Assembly (NCBI GenBank): GCA_040905925.1
Contig: JBBDQO010000056.1
Coordinates: 1-6,751, forward strand
Reading direction: 5' to 3'
DNA length: 6,751 nucleotides
Source of the DNA: JALYNX01 sp040905925
Lineage (GTDB): Bacteria; Actinomycetota; Acidimicrobiia; Spongiisociales; ZC4RG35
A program made the translations under genes and the position numbers. A model generated the notes under the pieces. It was not told where the DNA came from. It saw nothing but the letters and a program-made list of their open reading frames with translations, and ran no database searches. This document shows, in pieces, positions 1-6,048 of the stretch; positions within the stretch are counted from its first letter, which is position 1; every line of letters starts with the position of its first letter.

Positions 1-781
1 CCACCATCACCATCTCCCCCGGTTCGACCTCGCGCCGAATTGTGGCCAAACCAACCGACCCTGACACGGAAGTGAGAGTTCCCACCGTGAGCTCGCCCTT
101 GTTGATCTCCGACCCGACCTCGCCGGCCTCACCCGGGAACTCGAGGACCCGAAGCTGCTTGTTGACATGACCTCTGCGATGGATCCGGCCCACCAACTCC
201 TGGCCCAAGAAGCATCCCTTGTCGACGTCAACGGTGATCGGAACCAGTCCCGTCTCTTGGGGAATGGTGGACGGTCCGGTGTCGAGCCCGACCACCGGCT
301 CACCGGAGCCGATCCGAAGCCTCTCCACAGCCTCCGCCTCGATCCCCGGGAGGTCGGGTCGATCCCCCACCACCAGGAACCGAGGCACCGTTGTCCAGGA
401 GACATCAGCGACCAAACCACTGTCAGTTCGCAACCAGCCACCAGTTGACTCGGAGAAGGGCCCGATCACCAACCATCTCGGGTCCGTCGACTGCTCGATC
501 TCGACCGCGACCCGGATCCGGTAGCGACCTAGGGTGGCGGCGAGGTCGGCCCCACGACCGGTGTCGGTCACCAGGCCCACCTCGCCTTCCCCACGCAGCA
601 CCCAGAGCAGATGATCGATCCGACCCTGCGGGTTGAGCAGCATCGACCGCCGCACCTCCCCCGGAGCCATCACCGCAATCTCCTGTGATAGGAGGTCGTT
701 GAGGAACCTGACGACATCAGGTCCCCGGAACCACACCAGATCCGGAGCAGCATCGGCGAGGAGGGACTCGGGCAGCATCAT
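1..781 (-). CDS. ygfZ: YgfZ/GcvT-family folate-binding protein, C-terminus cut by window edge
   Basis: About 260 residues are visible; the C-terminal end lies beyond base 1. The diagnostic signature is KGCFLGQE at residues 188-195, matching the K-G-C-[FYW]-x-G-Q-E motif of the YgfZ family, followed by VGRIHRRGHVNKQLR, as is typical. The N-terminal part (LVWFRGPDVVRFLNDLLSQ, then MLLNPQGRIDHLLWV near residues 48-62) resembles the GcvT-like tetrahydrofolate-binding fold. Known role of the family: a cytosolic folate-dependent protein needed for assembly or repair of certain Fe-S enzymes; the motif cysteine (C190 here) is the functionally important residue in E. coli. Start: ATG at 781-779 shares one base with the ccdA stop (TGATG), so translation is probably coupled; a second ATG follows directly at 778-776, and no Shine-Dalgarno is seen. 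E. coli YgfZ is about 326 aa, so roughly a fifth is probably missing. An aminomethyltransferase role is less likely because of the signature. Confidence 0.9.
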   Translation of the reverse strand, partial: MMLPESLLADAAPDLVWFRGPDVVRFLNDLLSQEIAVMAPGEVRRSMLLNPQGRIDHLLWVLRGEGEVGLVTDTGRGADLAATLGRYRIRVAVEIEQSTDPRWLVIGPFSESTGGWLRTDSGLVADVSWTTVPRFLVVGDRPDLPGIEAEAVERLRIGSGEPVVGLDTGPSTIPQETGLVPITVDVDKGCFLGQELVGRIHRRGHVNKQLRVLEFPGEAGEVGSEINKGELTVGTLTSVSGSVGLATIRREVEPGEMVMV

Positions 782-1551
782 CAAACAGTCGCCAGGTCAC
801 GGAGAAACGGCACCGAAAGGAACACGTCCACCAACCAGCGCGAGATGGTGGTCAAGCTGCCGGTGACCATGATCACCCCGAACCCCGCCAGCAGCACCCC
901 CGATGCGATATTGATCGTGCGCAGATGCGGCTTGAGACGCCCAAAGAACTTGAACAGCCCGAGACCGGCCAGAAGGAACGGTATCCCCAATCCGAGTGAG
1001 TAGGCCACCAGCAGGATGATCCCACGGGCCAGGGTGTCCTGGATAGCCGCGGTGGCCAGGATCACGGAAAGCACCGGGCCGATGCACGGTGTCCATCCGA
1101 AGGCAAACGCCGCTCCCATCACCGGTGGCGCCCACTTTCCCAGTCGGGACGGCCGAACCTCCGGTCGATGATCCCGCTCCAGCGCGTCCATAAAGCCCCG
1201 ATTCGAAACCGCCATCACCACCATGAGAATCCCGAACCCGATGATCAGCACACCGGCGACGCGAGTGAACGCGCTCATGTTGCGGACCAGGAACTGGCCG
1301 AAGCCACTGGCAGCAGCGCCCAAGGCGGCAAACACCAGGGTGAACCCGCCGATGAACAGGAGAATCACCCCGCTGAGGCGTCGGCTAGACACTTCGCCGG
1401 CCTCGATCTGAGCGGCCGAGTACCCGGACATCATCGAGAGGTACCCGGGGAGCAAGGGGAGCACACAGGGAGAAACAAATGAGATGACTCCGGCCCCGAA
1501 GGCGACCAGGGCTTGGACTGCGAAGGCTGCGGACTCGACGTTTTCGAACAC
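781..1551 (-). CDS. ccdA: CcdA/DsbD-type transmembrane thiol:disulfide electron carrier
   Basis: The product is 256 aa and almost entirely hydrophobic, with about six membrane segments (roughly residues 13-37, 58-83, 97-117, 143-170, 176-203, 214-236). The two family-defining cysteines are present: C29 in SFVSPCVLPLLPGYL and C156 in FGWTPCIGPVLS. They lie in the two pseudo-symmetric halves, as in CcdA and the membrane domain of DsbD. Known role: passing reducing equivalents from cytoplasmic thioredoxin across the membrane to exported thiol-redox proteins, classically for cytochrome c maturation. The length fits stand-alone CcdA, with no thioredoxin domains attached. The start is GTG at 1551-1549, since no in-frame ATG precedes the first helix. 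Upstream sequence (GGGAATATCACGTGA) gives no good Shine-Dalgarno. It is the promoter-proximal gene of a unit with ygfZ. No ResB/ResC (CcsA/CcsB) or thioredoxin-like partner is in the window, so its client is unknown. Confidence 0.95.
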   Translation of the reverse strand: MFENVESAAFAVQALVAFGAGVISFVSPCVLPLLPGYLSMMSGYSAAQIEAGEVSSRRLSGVILLFIGGFTLVFAALGAAASGFGQFLVRNMSAFTRVAGVLIIGFGILMVVMAVSNRGFMDALERDHRPEVRPSRLGKWAPPVMGAAFAFGWTPCIGPVLSVILATAAIQDTLARGIILLVAYSLGLGIPFLLAGLGLFKFFGRLKPHLRTINIASGVLLAGFGVIMVTGSLTTISRWLVDVFLSVPFLRDLATV

Positions 1552-1592
1552 TCACGTGATATTCCCACGCGCTCGCTCCCTACGCTCGGACC
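1552..1592. promoter_or_regulatory. Divergent promoter region between ccdA and the MFS gene
   Basis: This 41-base gap separates two genes that both start with GTG and point away from each other. On the plus strand a TANNNT box, TACGCT at 1581-1586, lies six bases before the MFS GTG at 1593, the spacing expected for a leaderless mRNA. On the minus strand GAATAT (1564-1559) lies seven bases before the ccdA GTG; it keeps only the A2 and T6 positions of a -10 box, so that call is weak. A CACGTG palindrome sits at 1553-1558. I see no convincing -35 hexamer for either side. Both promoters would have to share almost the same DNA. Confidence 0.45.
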
Positions 1593-2843
1593 GTGCCTGC
1601 GTGGACACGCCGCCTCCTCGACCCCCTGCTCCCCGTCGACCGCTTCAACCGGGCCGACCGTCGCATCGTTCTCATCATGTGGACGGCCGGTGTGGTCCAG
1701 GGTTTCGCCCAGGCTCAGGCAGCCAACACCCTGCCCTTCACCAGAGCCGGGCTCGGTCTGAGCGAGGGAGAGATGAGCCTCCTCCTCGGAATCGCGCGGC
1801 TCGCCGCCTTCGCCGCCCTCCCCCTCGGCTGGCTCGGTGATCATCGCGGCCGGAGACGACCACTCCTCCTGTCGATGACCCTGATCATCATTGGAGGGAC
1901 TGCTGCCGGTCTCGTCTTCGATGCCTGGCAGTTCGGGATAGCCCAGGCCGTCCTCCGCACCGGAACTGCGGCCATGTCCGGCCTCGCGGTGGTGTTGCTC
2001 GCCGAACAGGTGAGCGTCTCCATCCGGGCCTACTCCATCGCCTTTTATGGGGCTGCGGTGTCGTTCGGTAGCGGACTGGCCCTGCTCACCCTTCCCCTCG
2101 CCGACGGCGGCGGTCAAAACTGGCGAATCCCCCACCTGATGATCGGGGCAGGCGCCCTCGTCATTCCCTTCCTGATTCGGAACGTGCCCGAGAGCCGGGT
2201 CTTCACCGAGGCGCACGAAACCGGGGGACATTGGCGCGACCTGGCCACTGGACCGTGGGCCCGGCGATTCTGGGTGGTGGCGATGGTGGGGTTCCTGGCA
2301 TCGGCGTTCTCTGCGGTCGGAATCGCCTTCTCCACCGAACGGATGATCGAGCAAGTCGGTCTCAGCACCGGGGACACCGTCCTCATCTTGCTGCTCGGAG
2401 GCACCCTGGGCGGTCTCGGCTTCTTCGTGGGTGGGCATCTCGCCGACGCCTGGGGGCGGCGGACCACCACGGTCCTCAGCCTCCTGATGGCCCTTGGCGG
2501 CGGCCTCCTCCTCTATTGGACGGTCTCGCCACCCCTCATCGTGCTCGCAGTCATGGTCTCCTCGTTCGGGACTTTCGCCTTCGTCCCGGCCGGTGGCAGC
2601 CATCGCGCCGAGTTGTTCCCCACCGGGTTGAGGGCCAGCGCCACCACCGCCTCGGCCGACTTCGGATTGGCCGGATCGGCCCTGGGGCTGATCCTCGGAG
2701 TGTTCACCATCGACCGGTTCGGCGTCTCGGAAACCGTGACGGTCCTCGGCATCGGGGTGGCGGTGGCGGCGCTGCTCACCCTCGCCCTCCCCGAGACCAG
2801 AGGTCAAGACTTGACCGTGACCACCGACACCGCCCTGCGATAG
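1593..2843 (+). CDS. MFS transporter (12-helix, drug/sugar-porter-like)
   Basis: The product is 416 aa, the standard length for a 12-helix major facilitator. The MFS motif A appears in both halves: GWLGDHRGRRRP at residues 79-90 in the loop between helices 2 and 3, and GGHLADAWGRR at 280-290 in the equivalent C-terminal loop. The segment HRAELFPTGLRASATT (337-352) and the closing PETRG (400-404) are typical of proton-coupled symporter and sugar-porter-like members. The role is secondary transport across the cytoplasmic membrane; the substrate cannot be read from the sequence. The start chosen is GTG 1593, supported by a -10 box six bases upstream. M29 (ATG 1677) is an alternative lying just inside helix 1, so it is less likely. 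The gene stands alone: ccdA is divergent upstream and a MATE gene is convergent downstream, overlapping its last 40 bases. Its C-terminal tail (QDLTVTTDTALR) is thus encoded by DNA that also encodes the MATE C-terminus on the other strand. Confidence 0.92.
   Translation: MPAWTRRLLDPLLPVDRFNRADRRIVLIMWTAGVVQGFAQAQAANTLPFTRAGLGLSEGEMSLLLGIARLAAFAALPLGWLGDHRGRRRPLLLSMTLIIIGGTAAGLVFDAWQFGIAQAVLRTGTAAMSGLAVVLLAEQVSVSIRAYSIAFYGAAVSFGSGLALLTLPLADGGGQNWRIPHLMIGAGALVIPFLIRNVPESRVFTEAHETGGHWRDLATGPWARRFWVVAMVGFLASAFSAVGIAFSTERMIEQVGLSTGDTVLILLLGGTLGGLGFFVGGHLADAWGRRTTTVLSLLMALGGGLLLYWTVSPPLIVLAVMVSSFGTFAFVPAGGSHRAELFPTGLRASATTASADFGLAGSALGLILGVFTIDRFGVSETVTVLGIGVAVAALLTLALPETRGQDLTVTTDTALR
2802..2816. 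repeat. Perfect 15-base inverted repeat in the convergent overlap
   Basis: GGTCAAG-A-CTTGACC has seven-base arms around one central base, and it covers the MATE stop codon (TCA on the plus strand at 2804-2806). As RNA it could fold only into a six-pair stem with a three-base loop, on either strand. No T-tract follows in either direction, so it is a poor intrinsic terminator. It may be a weak bidirectional transcription end, a protein site, or chance within coding DNA. Confidence 0.3.
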
Positions 2844-4108
2844 GCGAACAAGAACACCACAGAGCGGGCCACCAGCATCGCCGCTATTGCCCACCAGATC
2901 CCGCCCAGGCTCTCCCCCAGCGGGGTCAGCAGGATCAGGCCGATAGCCAGCACCGCCCCGGTGGAGGTGGAGGCAACGATCGGGCCAAGCGCGAGGAGCC
3001 CGAAGAAGATCCCATCGGCCACAAAGAGGGGCGAGGCAACCGGCATCATCCAAGCCACCACCGGAATCGTCGCAACGACCAGGGCTGCCACCGTGGCGGA
3101 GCCGACCAGGTTCGTCAACACCGGGGCACCGATCGCCAGCAGTACCGCCATGAGCACACCTACTCCCAGGCCCCAAATCAGAAGCCGCCGACTGACCTCG
3201 TCCACCCGTTCCCGGTTGCCGGAACCGGCTCCGGCGCCCACCATGGCCTGACCGGCTATTGCAAAGGAGTCGGCGATCATCGCTGCCACCAACCAGACTT
3301 GGAGCACCACCTGATGGGCGGCGATCGACTCCGAGCCAATGCGGGTGGCGGCGGCGGCCGCAACCATGAAGGCGAGCAGCAGGACACCGGTCCGGAGAGT
3401 GATCATGACACCGCTCCTGCCGAGGGCGGCGATGGTTGGCACCGACTCCCGGAAACCACGAGGGCGGTCGGCAAGCCGGCGCTGTCGGATCAAACGCAGG
3501 AACCAGACGGCCCCCACCACCTGGGCGATGAGGGTCGCGATCGCGGCTCCTTCGACCCCGAGATCCACGGCGAAGATGAGGATCGGAGCCAGGACGAGGT
3601 TGATGCCATTGACCCCCGCCGCAACGATCAGGGGGGTCCGGGTGTCCTGATGGCCCCGGAAGGCGCCATGGCCCGCGATCACGATCAACACCGCAGGCGC
3701 GGCGACAACCCTTATCCGCAGGTAGGCCAGCGCCGGGCCAACTACCTCGTCGGTCGCCCCCATCACCCCGACGATCCATGGCGCCAGCAACTCGATGACC
3801 ACGATGGCGACGACACCCAGCACCACAGCCAGAAGCAGGGCGTCTCCCACCCACCGTCTCGCCATGATGGTGTCGCCCCTCCCCAGAGCTTGGGCGACCA
3901 GTGGGGTCGTCGCATAGGCGAGGAAGTTGAAGCCGAAGAAGGCGAAGCCGAGAATCGCAGTGTCTACTCCTAAAGCAGCAAGCTCCGGTACGCCGAGGCG
4001 GGCCACGAATGCGGTGTCCACAAGAGTGAGCAGGGGGTCGATGGCTAGGGCTCCCAACGCCGGGATCGCCAGCTTGAGAATCGATCGGTTGAGCCCCCGC
4101 GCGGTCAC
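2804..4108 (-). CDS. MATE-family efflux transporter (DinF-like)
   Basis: The product is 434 aa from the preferred start, with about 12 membrane helices. The N-terminal segment ALAIDPLLTLVDTAFVARLG (residues 20-39) is a clear match to the DinF branch of the MATE family, with acidic residues D24 and D31 in helix 1 as expected for cation coupling. Further family-like stretches are GFNFLAYATTPLVAQALGRGD in helix 2 and its loop, and GHGAFRGHQDTRTPL in the first half. The two-fold MATE repeat is suggested by IAAHQVVLQVWLVAAMIADS in the second half. Known role: sodium- or proton-driven export of cationic drugs or metabolites; the substrate here is unknown. Start: GTG at 4108-4106 forms a GTGA overlap with the nth stop, and the protein begins just before helix 1. 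A GTG at 4147 would add 13 charged residues and increase the overlap with nth to 43 bases; neither start has a strong Shine-Dalgarno. It is probably co-transcribed behind nth. Confidence 0.92.
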   Translation of the reverse strand: MTARGLNRSILKLAIPALGALAIDPLLTLVDTAFVARLGVPELAALGVDTAILGFAFFGFNFLAYATTPLVAQALGRGDTIMARRWVGDALLLAVVLGVVAIVVIELLAPWIVGVMGATDEVVGPALAYLRIRVVAAPAVLIVIAGHGAFRGHQDTRTPLIVAAGVNGINLVLAPILIFAVDLGVEGAAIATLIAQVVGAVWFLRLIRQRRLADRPRGFRESVPTIAALGRSGVMITLRTGVLLLAFMVAAAAATRIGSESIAAHQVVLQVWLVAAMIADSFAIAGQAMVGAGAGSGNRERVDEVSRRLLIWGLGVGVLMAVLLAIGAPVLTNLVGSATVAALVVATIPVVAWMMPVASPLFVADGIFFGLLALGPIVASTSTGAVLAIGLILLTPLGESLGGIWWAIAAMLVARSVVFLFAYRRAVSVVTVKS

Positions 4109-4806
4109 CGGCGAGGCCTGGCGGCCACCGCGATCCGATCGGGCCACTCGCAGAGCGAGAAGAGATCACAGTCCCCACATCGCGGCCTCCGAGCGTCGCA
4201 CACCTCGCGCCCGAATTGGATGATCCGCATCGACAGGCCGGACCACGTCTCTGCCGGGAACAGGGCCTTGAGATCCTTCTCGATCTTCACCGGATCGGAC
4301 TCCTCGGTGAGCCCGAGCCGCCTGGTGACCCGCCTGACATGTGTGTCCACCGCGATCGCAGGCAGGTCCCAAAGCTCGGCGAGGACCACACTCGCCGTCT
4401 TGCGACCGACCCCCGGCAGCCTCACCAACTCGTCGAGATTCGCCGGGACCTCGCCGCCAAACAACTCCTCCACGCCCTGGGCGAGACGGATGATCGATTT
4501 GGTCTTCTGACGGAAGAACCCTGTCGAGTAGATGATGCGCTCGACGTCTTCAGGATTGGCTTCCGCCAGGTCGGCGGGCGTCGGATACCGCTCGAAGAGG
4601 ACCGGCGCAACCTTGTTCACGTTGTTGTCGGTGGTCTGCGCCGAGAGCACGGTCACCACCAGCAGGCGGAACGCGTTGTCGTAATCGAGGGCAGTTCGTA
4701 TGGTCGGGTACCGCTCGAGAAGCCGGTTGAGCACCGCGCGCGCCTTTCCCCGTTCCCTGGAGGTGGGAGTGGTCCCGTTGGCTCTGGCGCCCGGCATGGT
4801 CGGCAT
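4105..4806 (-). CDS. nth: Endonuclease III (DNA glycosylase/AP lyase, Fe-S)
   Basis: The product is 233 aa, against 211 in E. coli; the extra length is mainly a 20-residue basic N-terminus. The helix-hairpin-helix is LPGVGRKTASVV at residues 130-141, with the catalytic lysine K136 and the catalytic aspartate D154 in VDTHVRR; the 18-residue gap equals that between K120 and D138 in E. coli Nth. The C-terminal [4Fe-4S] ligands are complete: C203-X6-C210-X2-C213-X5-C219. Known role: excision of oxidised pyrimidines from DNA followed by AP-site strand cleavage in base excision repair, in the cytoplasm. The enzyme looks fully functional. Starts at M1 (4806) and M4 (4797) are both possible, and neither has a clear Shine-Dalgarno. 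It is the first gene of a two-gene unit with the MATE exporter and diverges from the EamA transporter across 31 bases. Confidence 0.97.
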   Translation of the reverse strand: MPTMPGARANGTTPTSRERGKARAVLNRLLERYPTIRTALDYDNAFRLLVVTVLSAQTTDNNVNKVAPVLFERYPTPADLAEANPEDVERIIYSTGFFRQKTKSIIRLAQGVEELFGGEVPANLDELVRLPGVGRKTASVVLAELWDLPAIAVDTHVRRVTRRLGLTEESDPVKIEKDLKALFPAETWSGLSMRIIQFGREVCDARRPRCGDCDLFSLCEWPDRIAVAARPRR

Positions 4807-4822
4807 CGTACGGGCTGGGTTC

Positions 4823-4828
4823 TAGGCT
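4823..4828 (+). promoter_or_regulatory. Candidate -10 box for the EamA gene
   Basis: TAGGCT fits TANNNT and lies nine bases before the GTG at 4838, so transcription would begin at or within a few bases of the start codon. On the opposite strand TAGAAC (4824-4819) shares its first two base pairs with this box and lies 12 bases before the nth ATG; it lacks the final T, so it is weak. No ribosome binding site is visible for either gene in the 31-base gap. Confidence 0.4.
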
Positions 4829-4837
4829 GCCGCCCCC

Positions 4838-5722
4838 GTGCTCAGTTCCGACAGAAGCCGAGCGGTGCTCGCCCTCCTGGCGGCGGCGTTCGTTTTCGGG
4901 GCCACCTTCGTAGTGATCAAGACCGCGCTCGAGGATTACCCACCGGTCGCCTTCGTCGCCTGGCGATTCCTCCTCGGCGCGCTGGCCCTTTCCTTGTTCG
5001 CATTCCCGCGGGGGAAGCAGATCTGGCTCCATGGATCGATCGCCGGCTTGGCTCTCTTCACCGGGTACGCGTTACAGACCTCGGGGCTGGCTTTCACCGG
5101 CGCCGCCAACTCGGCACTCATCACTGGGCTCTACGTGGTGATCACGCCGTTTCTCTCAGCAGTGTTCGCGAAGAGACCGCCGAGTTGGTGGATCATGGGG
5201 GCCGCCGCACTCTCCTTGGCCGGCCTGGTGCTGCTCACCGGGACCAATGACCTGACCTTCCAGCGTGGAGACCTACTCACACTGGGGTGCTCCTTCGCTT
5301 TCGCGCTCTACATCCTGGTTCTCTCCCGGTTCGCCCGCCATCACCCTGTGGTCCCCTTCACCACTGTTCAGCTTGCGGTCACAGCGGCCCTCGCCTTTCC
5401 CCTCTCGTACGCCTTCGAGAGCCCAGGCCTTCCACCCTCAACGGTCTGGGGTGCGTTGGCACTGACCGCACTCGGGGTCAGCGCCGGGGCCTATATCCTC
5501 CAGGTCTGGGCCCAGACCATCGTCGGTGCCAACACCACGGCGGTGGTCCTCGCCGCCGAGCCTGCCTTCGGAGTGGCCACCGCGTGGGTGGTCCTGGGAG
5601 AGAGGTTGACGCTCGCCGGGTGGGCAGGCGCATTGCTGATCCTGGTTGCGATCTACGTCGTCATCACAAAACAGACCGACCCGGCCTCGATCGAGGCCGA
5701 AGCTGTCACCCCGACTCACTGA
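4838..5722 (+). CDS. EamA/DMT-superfamily transporter (10-helix)
   Basis: The product is 294 aa, hydrophobic throughout and of typical length for a ten-helix drug/metabolite transporter. It contains two EamA repeats. The first runs from about residue 9 to 135, with GATFVVIKTALEDYPPVAFV, the AWRFLLGAL stretch and TGAANSALITGLYVVITPF. The second runs from about 145 to 277, with QVWAQTIVGANTTAVVLAAE followed by PAFGVATAWVVLGERLT. The ExP...GERLT element near the C-terminus is characteristic of the family. Known role: transport, usually export, of small metabolites or amino acids across the cytoplasmic membrane; the substrate is not readable. The start is GTG 4838, placed just before helix 1 and nine bases after a -10-like box. 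The hydrophilic tail (about 278-294) is acidic. The stop overlaps the 3' end of the convergent small membrane gene by seven bases. Confidence 0.93.
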   Translation: MLSSDRSRAVLALLAAAFVFGATFVVIKTALEDYPPVAFVAWRFLLGALALSLFAFPRGKQIWLHGSIAGLALFTGYALQTSGLAFTGAANSALITGLYVVITPFLSAVFAKRPPSWWIMGAAALSLAGLVLLTGTNDLTFQRGDLLTLGCSFAFALYILVLSRFARHHPVVPFTTVQLAVTAALAFPLSYAFESPGLPPSTVWGALALTALGVSAGAYILQVWAQTIVGANTTAVVLAAEPAFGVATAWVVLGERLTLAGWAGALLILVAIYVVITKQTDPASIEAEAVTPTH

Positions 5723-5726
5723 GTGA
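5716..5726. repeat. Short inverted repeat at convergent stops
   Basis: TCACT-G-AGTGA contains the stop codons of both the EamA gene (5720-5722) and the small membrane gene (5718-5716, opposite strand). The arms are five bases around one central base, too short and too close for a stable RNA hairpin. It is noted because a longer example of the same arrangement occurs at the other convergent gene pair in the window. Confidence 0.2.
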
Positions 5727-5994
5727 CCTGGTACTCCCCGGATCGGATGTGGCGTGCGAGTCGCATCAAGAGCCTGATCCCGATCACCGTCGCCAGGAAA
5801 CCCAACGTCAGCATCACCGCGAACTCAGCAGCCGTGGTGTAGGGATTGGCGCACGCCTGAAGACCCGCCGGACAAAGCCCCCAGCCGCTCCCCCCATCGA
5901 GGAGGTCGATCATCACCAGGATCGGCACTATGGCGATCCCGATGGCAAGGGCTGACAGCACAAAGGTCCCGAGACGAATGAAGAACAGGGCCAC
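5716..5994 (-). CDS. Small two-helix membrane protein of unknown function
   Basis: I do not recognise the family. From the preferred GTG at 5994-5992 the product is 92 aa. Helix 1 is about residues 8-30 (LGTFVLSALAIGIAIVPILV), then a Gly-rich loop with two cysteines (GWGLCPAGLQAC, C41 and C48), then helix 2 at about 56-74 and a basic tail (RLLMRLARHIRSGEYQVTQ). The basic residues at both ends suggest both termini face the cytoplasm and the cysteine loop faces outside, where it could form a disulfide. Start choice: an in-frame GTG at 6063 would give 115 aa but would run into the divergent ThyX-like gene. The 5994 start sits just before helix 1 and ten bases after TACCGT (6010-6005), a -10-like box on this strand. 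Codon-by-codon composition resembles the neighbours, and there is no better reading frame here, so I think it is a real gene. Confidence 0.72.
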   Translation of the reverse strand: MALFFIRLGTFVLSALAIGIAIVPILVMIDLLDGGSGWGLCPAGLQACANPYTTAAEFAVMLTLGFLATVIGIRLLMRLARHIRSGEYQVTQ

Positions 5995-6048
5995 GTTGCC
6001 CGAAACGGTAACCGGATGACTCCCCAATTCGGCATACAATCGGTGCCA
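5995..6048. promoter_or_regulatory. Divergent promoter region for the small membrane gene and the ThyX-like gene
   Basis: On the plus strand TACAAT at 6035-6040 is the best -10 box in the window and lies eight bases before GTG 6049. On the minus strand TACCGT (6010-6005) lies ten bases before GTG 5994. Neither gene has a visible Shine-Dalgarno, so both transcripts would be leaderless or nearly so. If the longer alternative starts (6063 minus, 6016 plus) were used instead, this region would be coding on both strands. No clear -35 element is seen. Confidence 0.5.

Noticed and set aside
7..441. A 144-codon minus-strand open frame within the ygfZ gene.
   Set aside because: It is a frame shift of ygfZ with Trp-, Ser- and Arg-rich translation; the KGCFLGQE signature is in the other frame, which stays open to the window edge.
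1553..1558. A CACGTG palindrome in the ccdA/MFS divergent gap, considered as an operator.
   Set aside because: Six bases is too short to be significant alone in GC-rich DNA; there is no flanking symmetry and no second copy in the other divergent gaps.
2231..3973. A 580-codon open frame on the plus strand antisense to the MATE gene.
   Set aside because: It is rich in Arg, His, Gly, Pro and Asp with no domain or membrane pattern, and it runs through the MFS 3' half and the MATE gene, both of which have strong family matches.
1431..4178. A 915-codon open frame on the minus strand spanning the MFS and MATE region.
   Set aside because: Its translation is low-complexity, rich in Gly, Arg, Asp and Pro, with no recognisable domain. 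It crosses two clearly real transporter genes in other frames, as expected for GC-rich DNA where stop codons are rare.
4816..5722. The three transporter genes (MFS, MATE, EamA) considered as a transport or efflux island.
   Set aside because: They are in separate transcription units with different orientations and no shared biosynthetic or regulator gene nearby, so proximity alone does not support a joint system.
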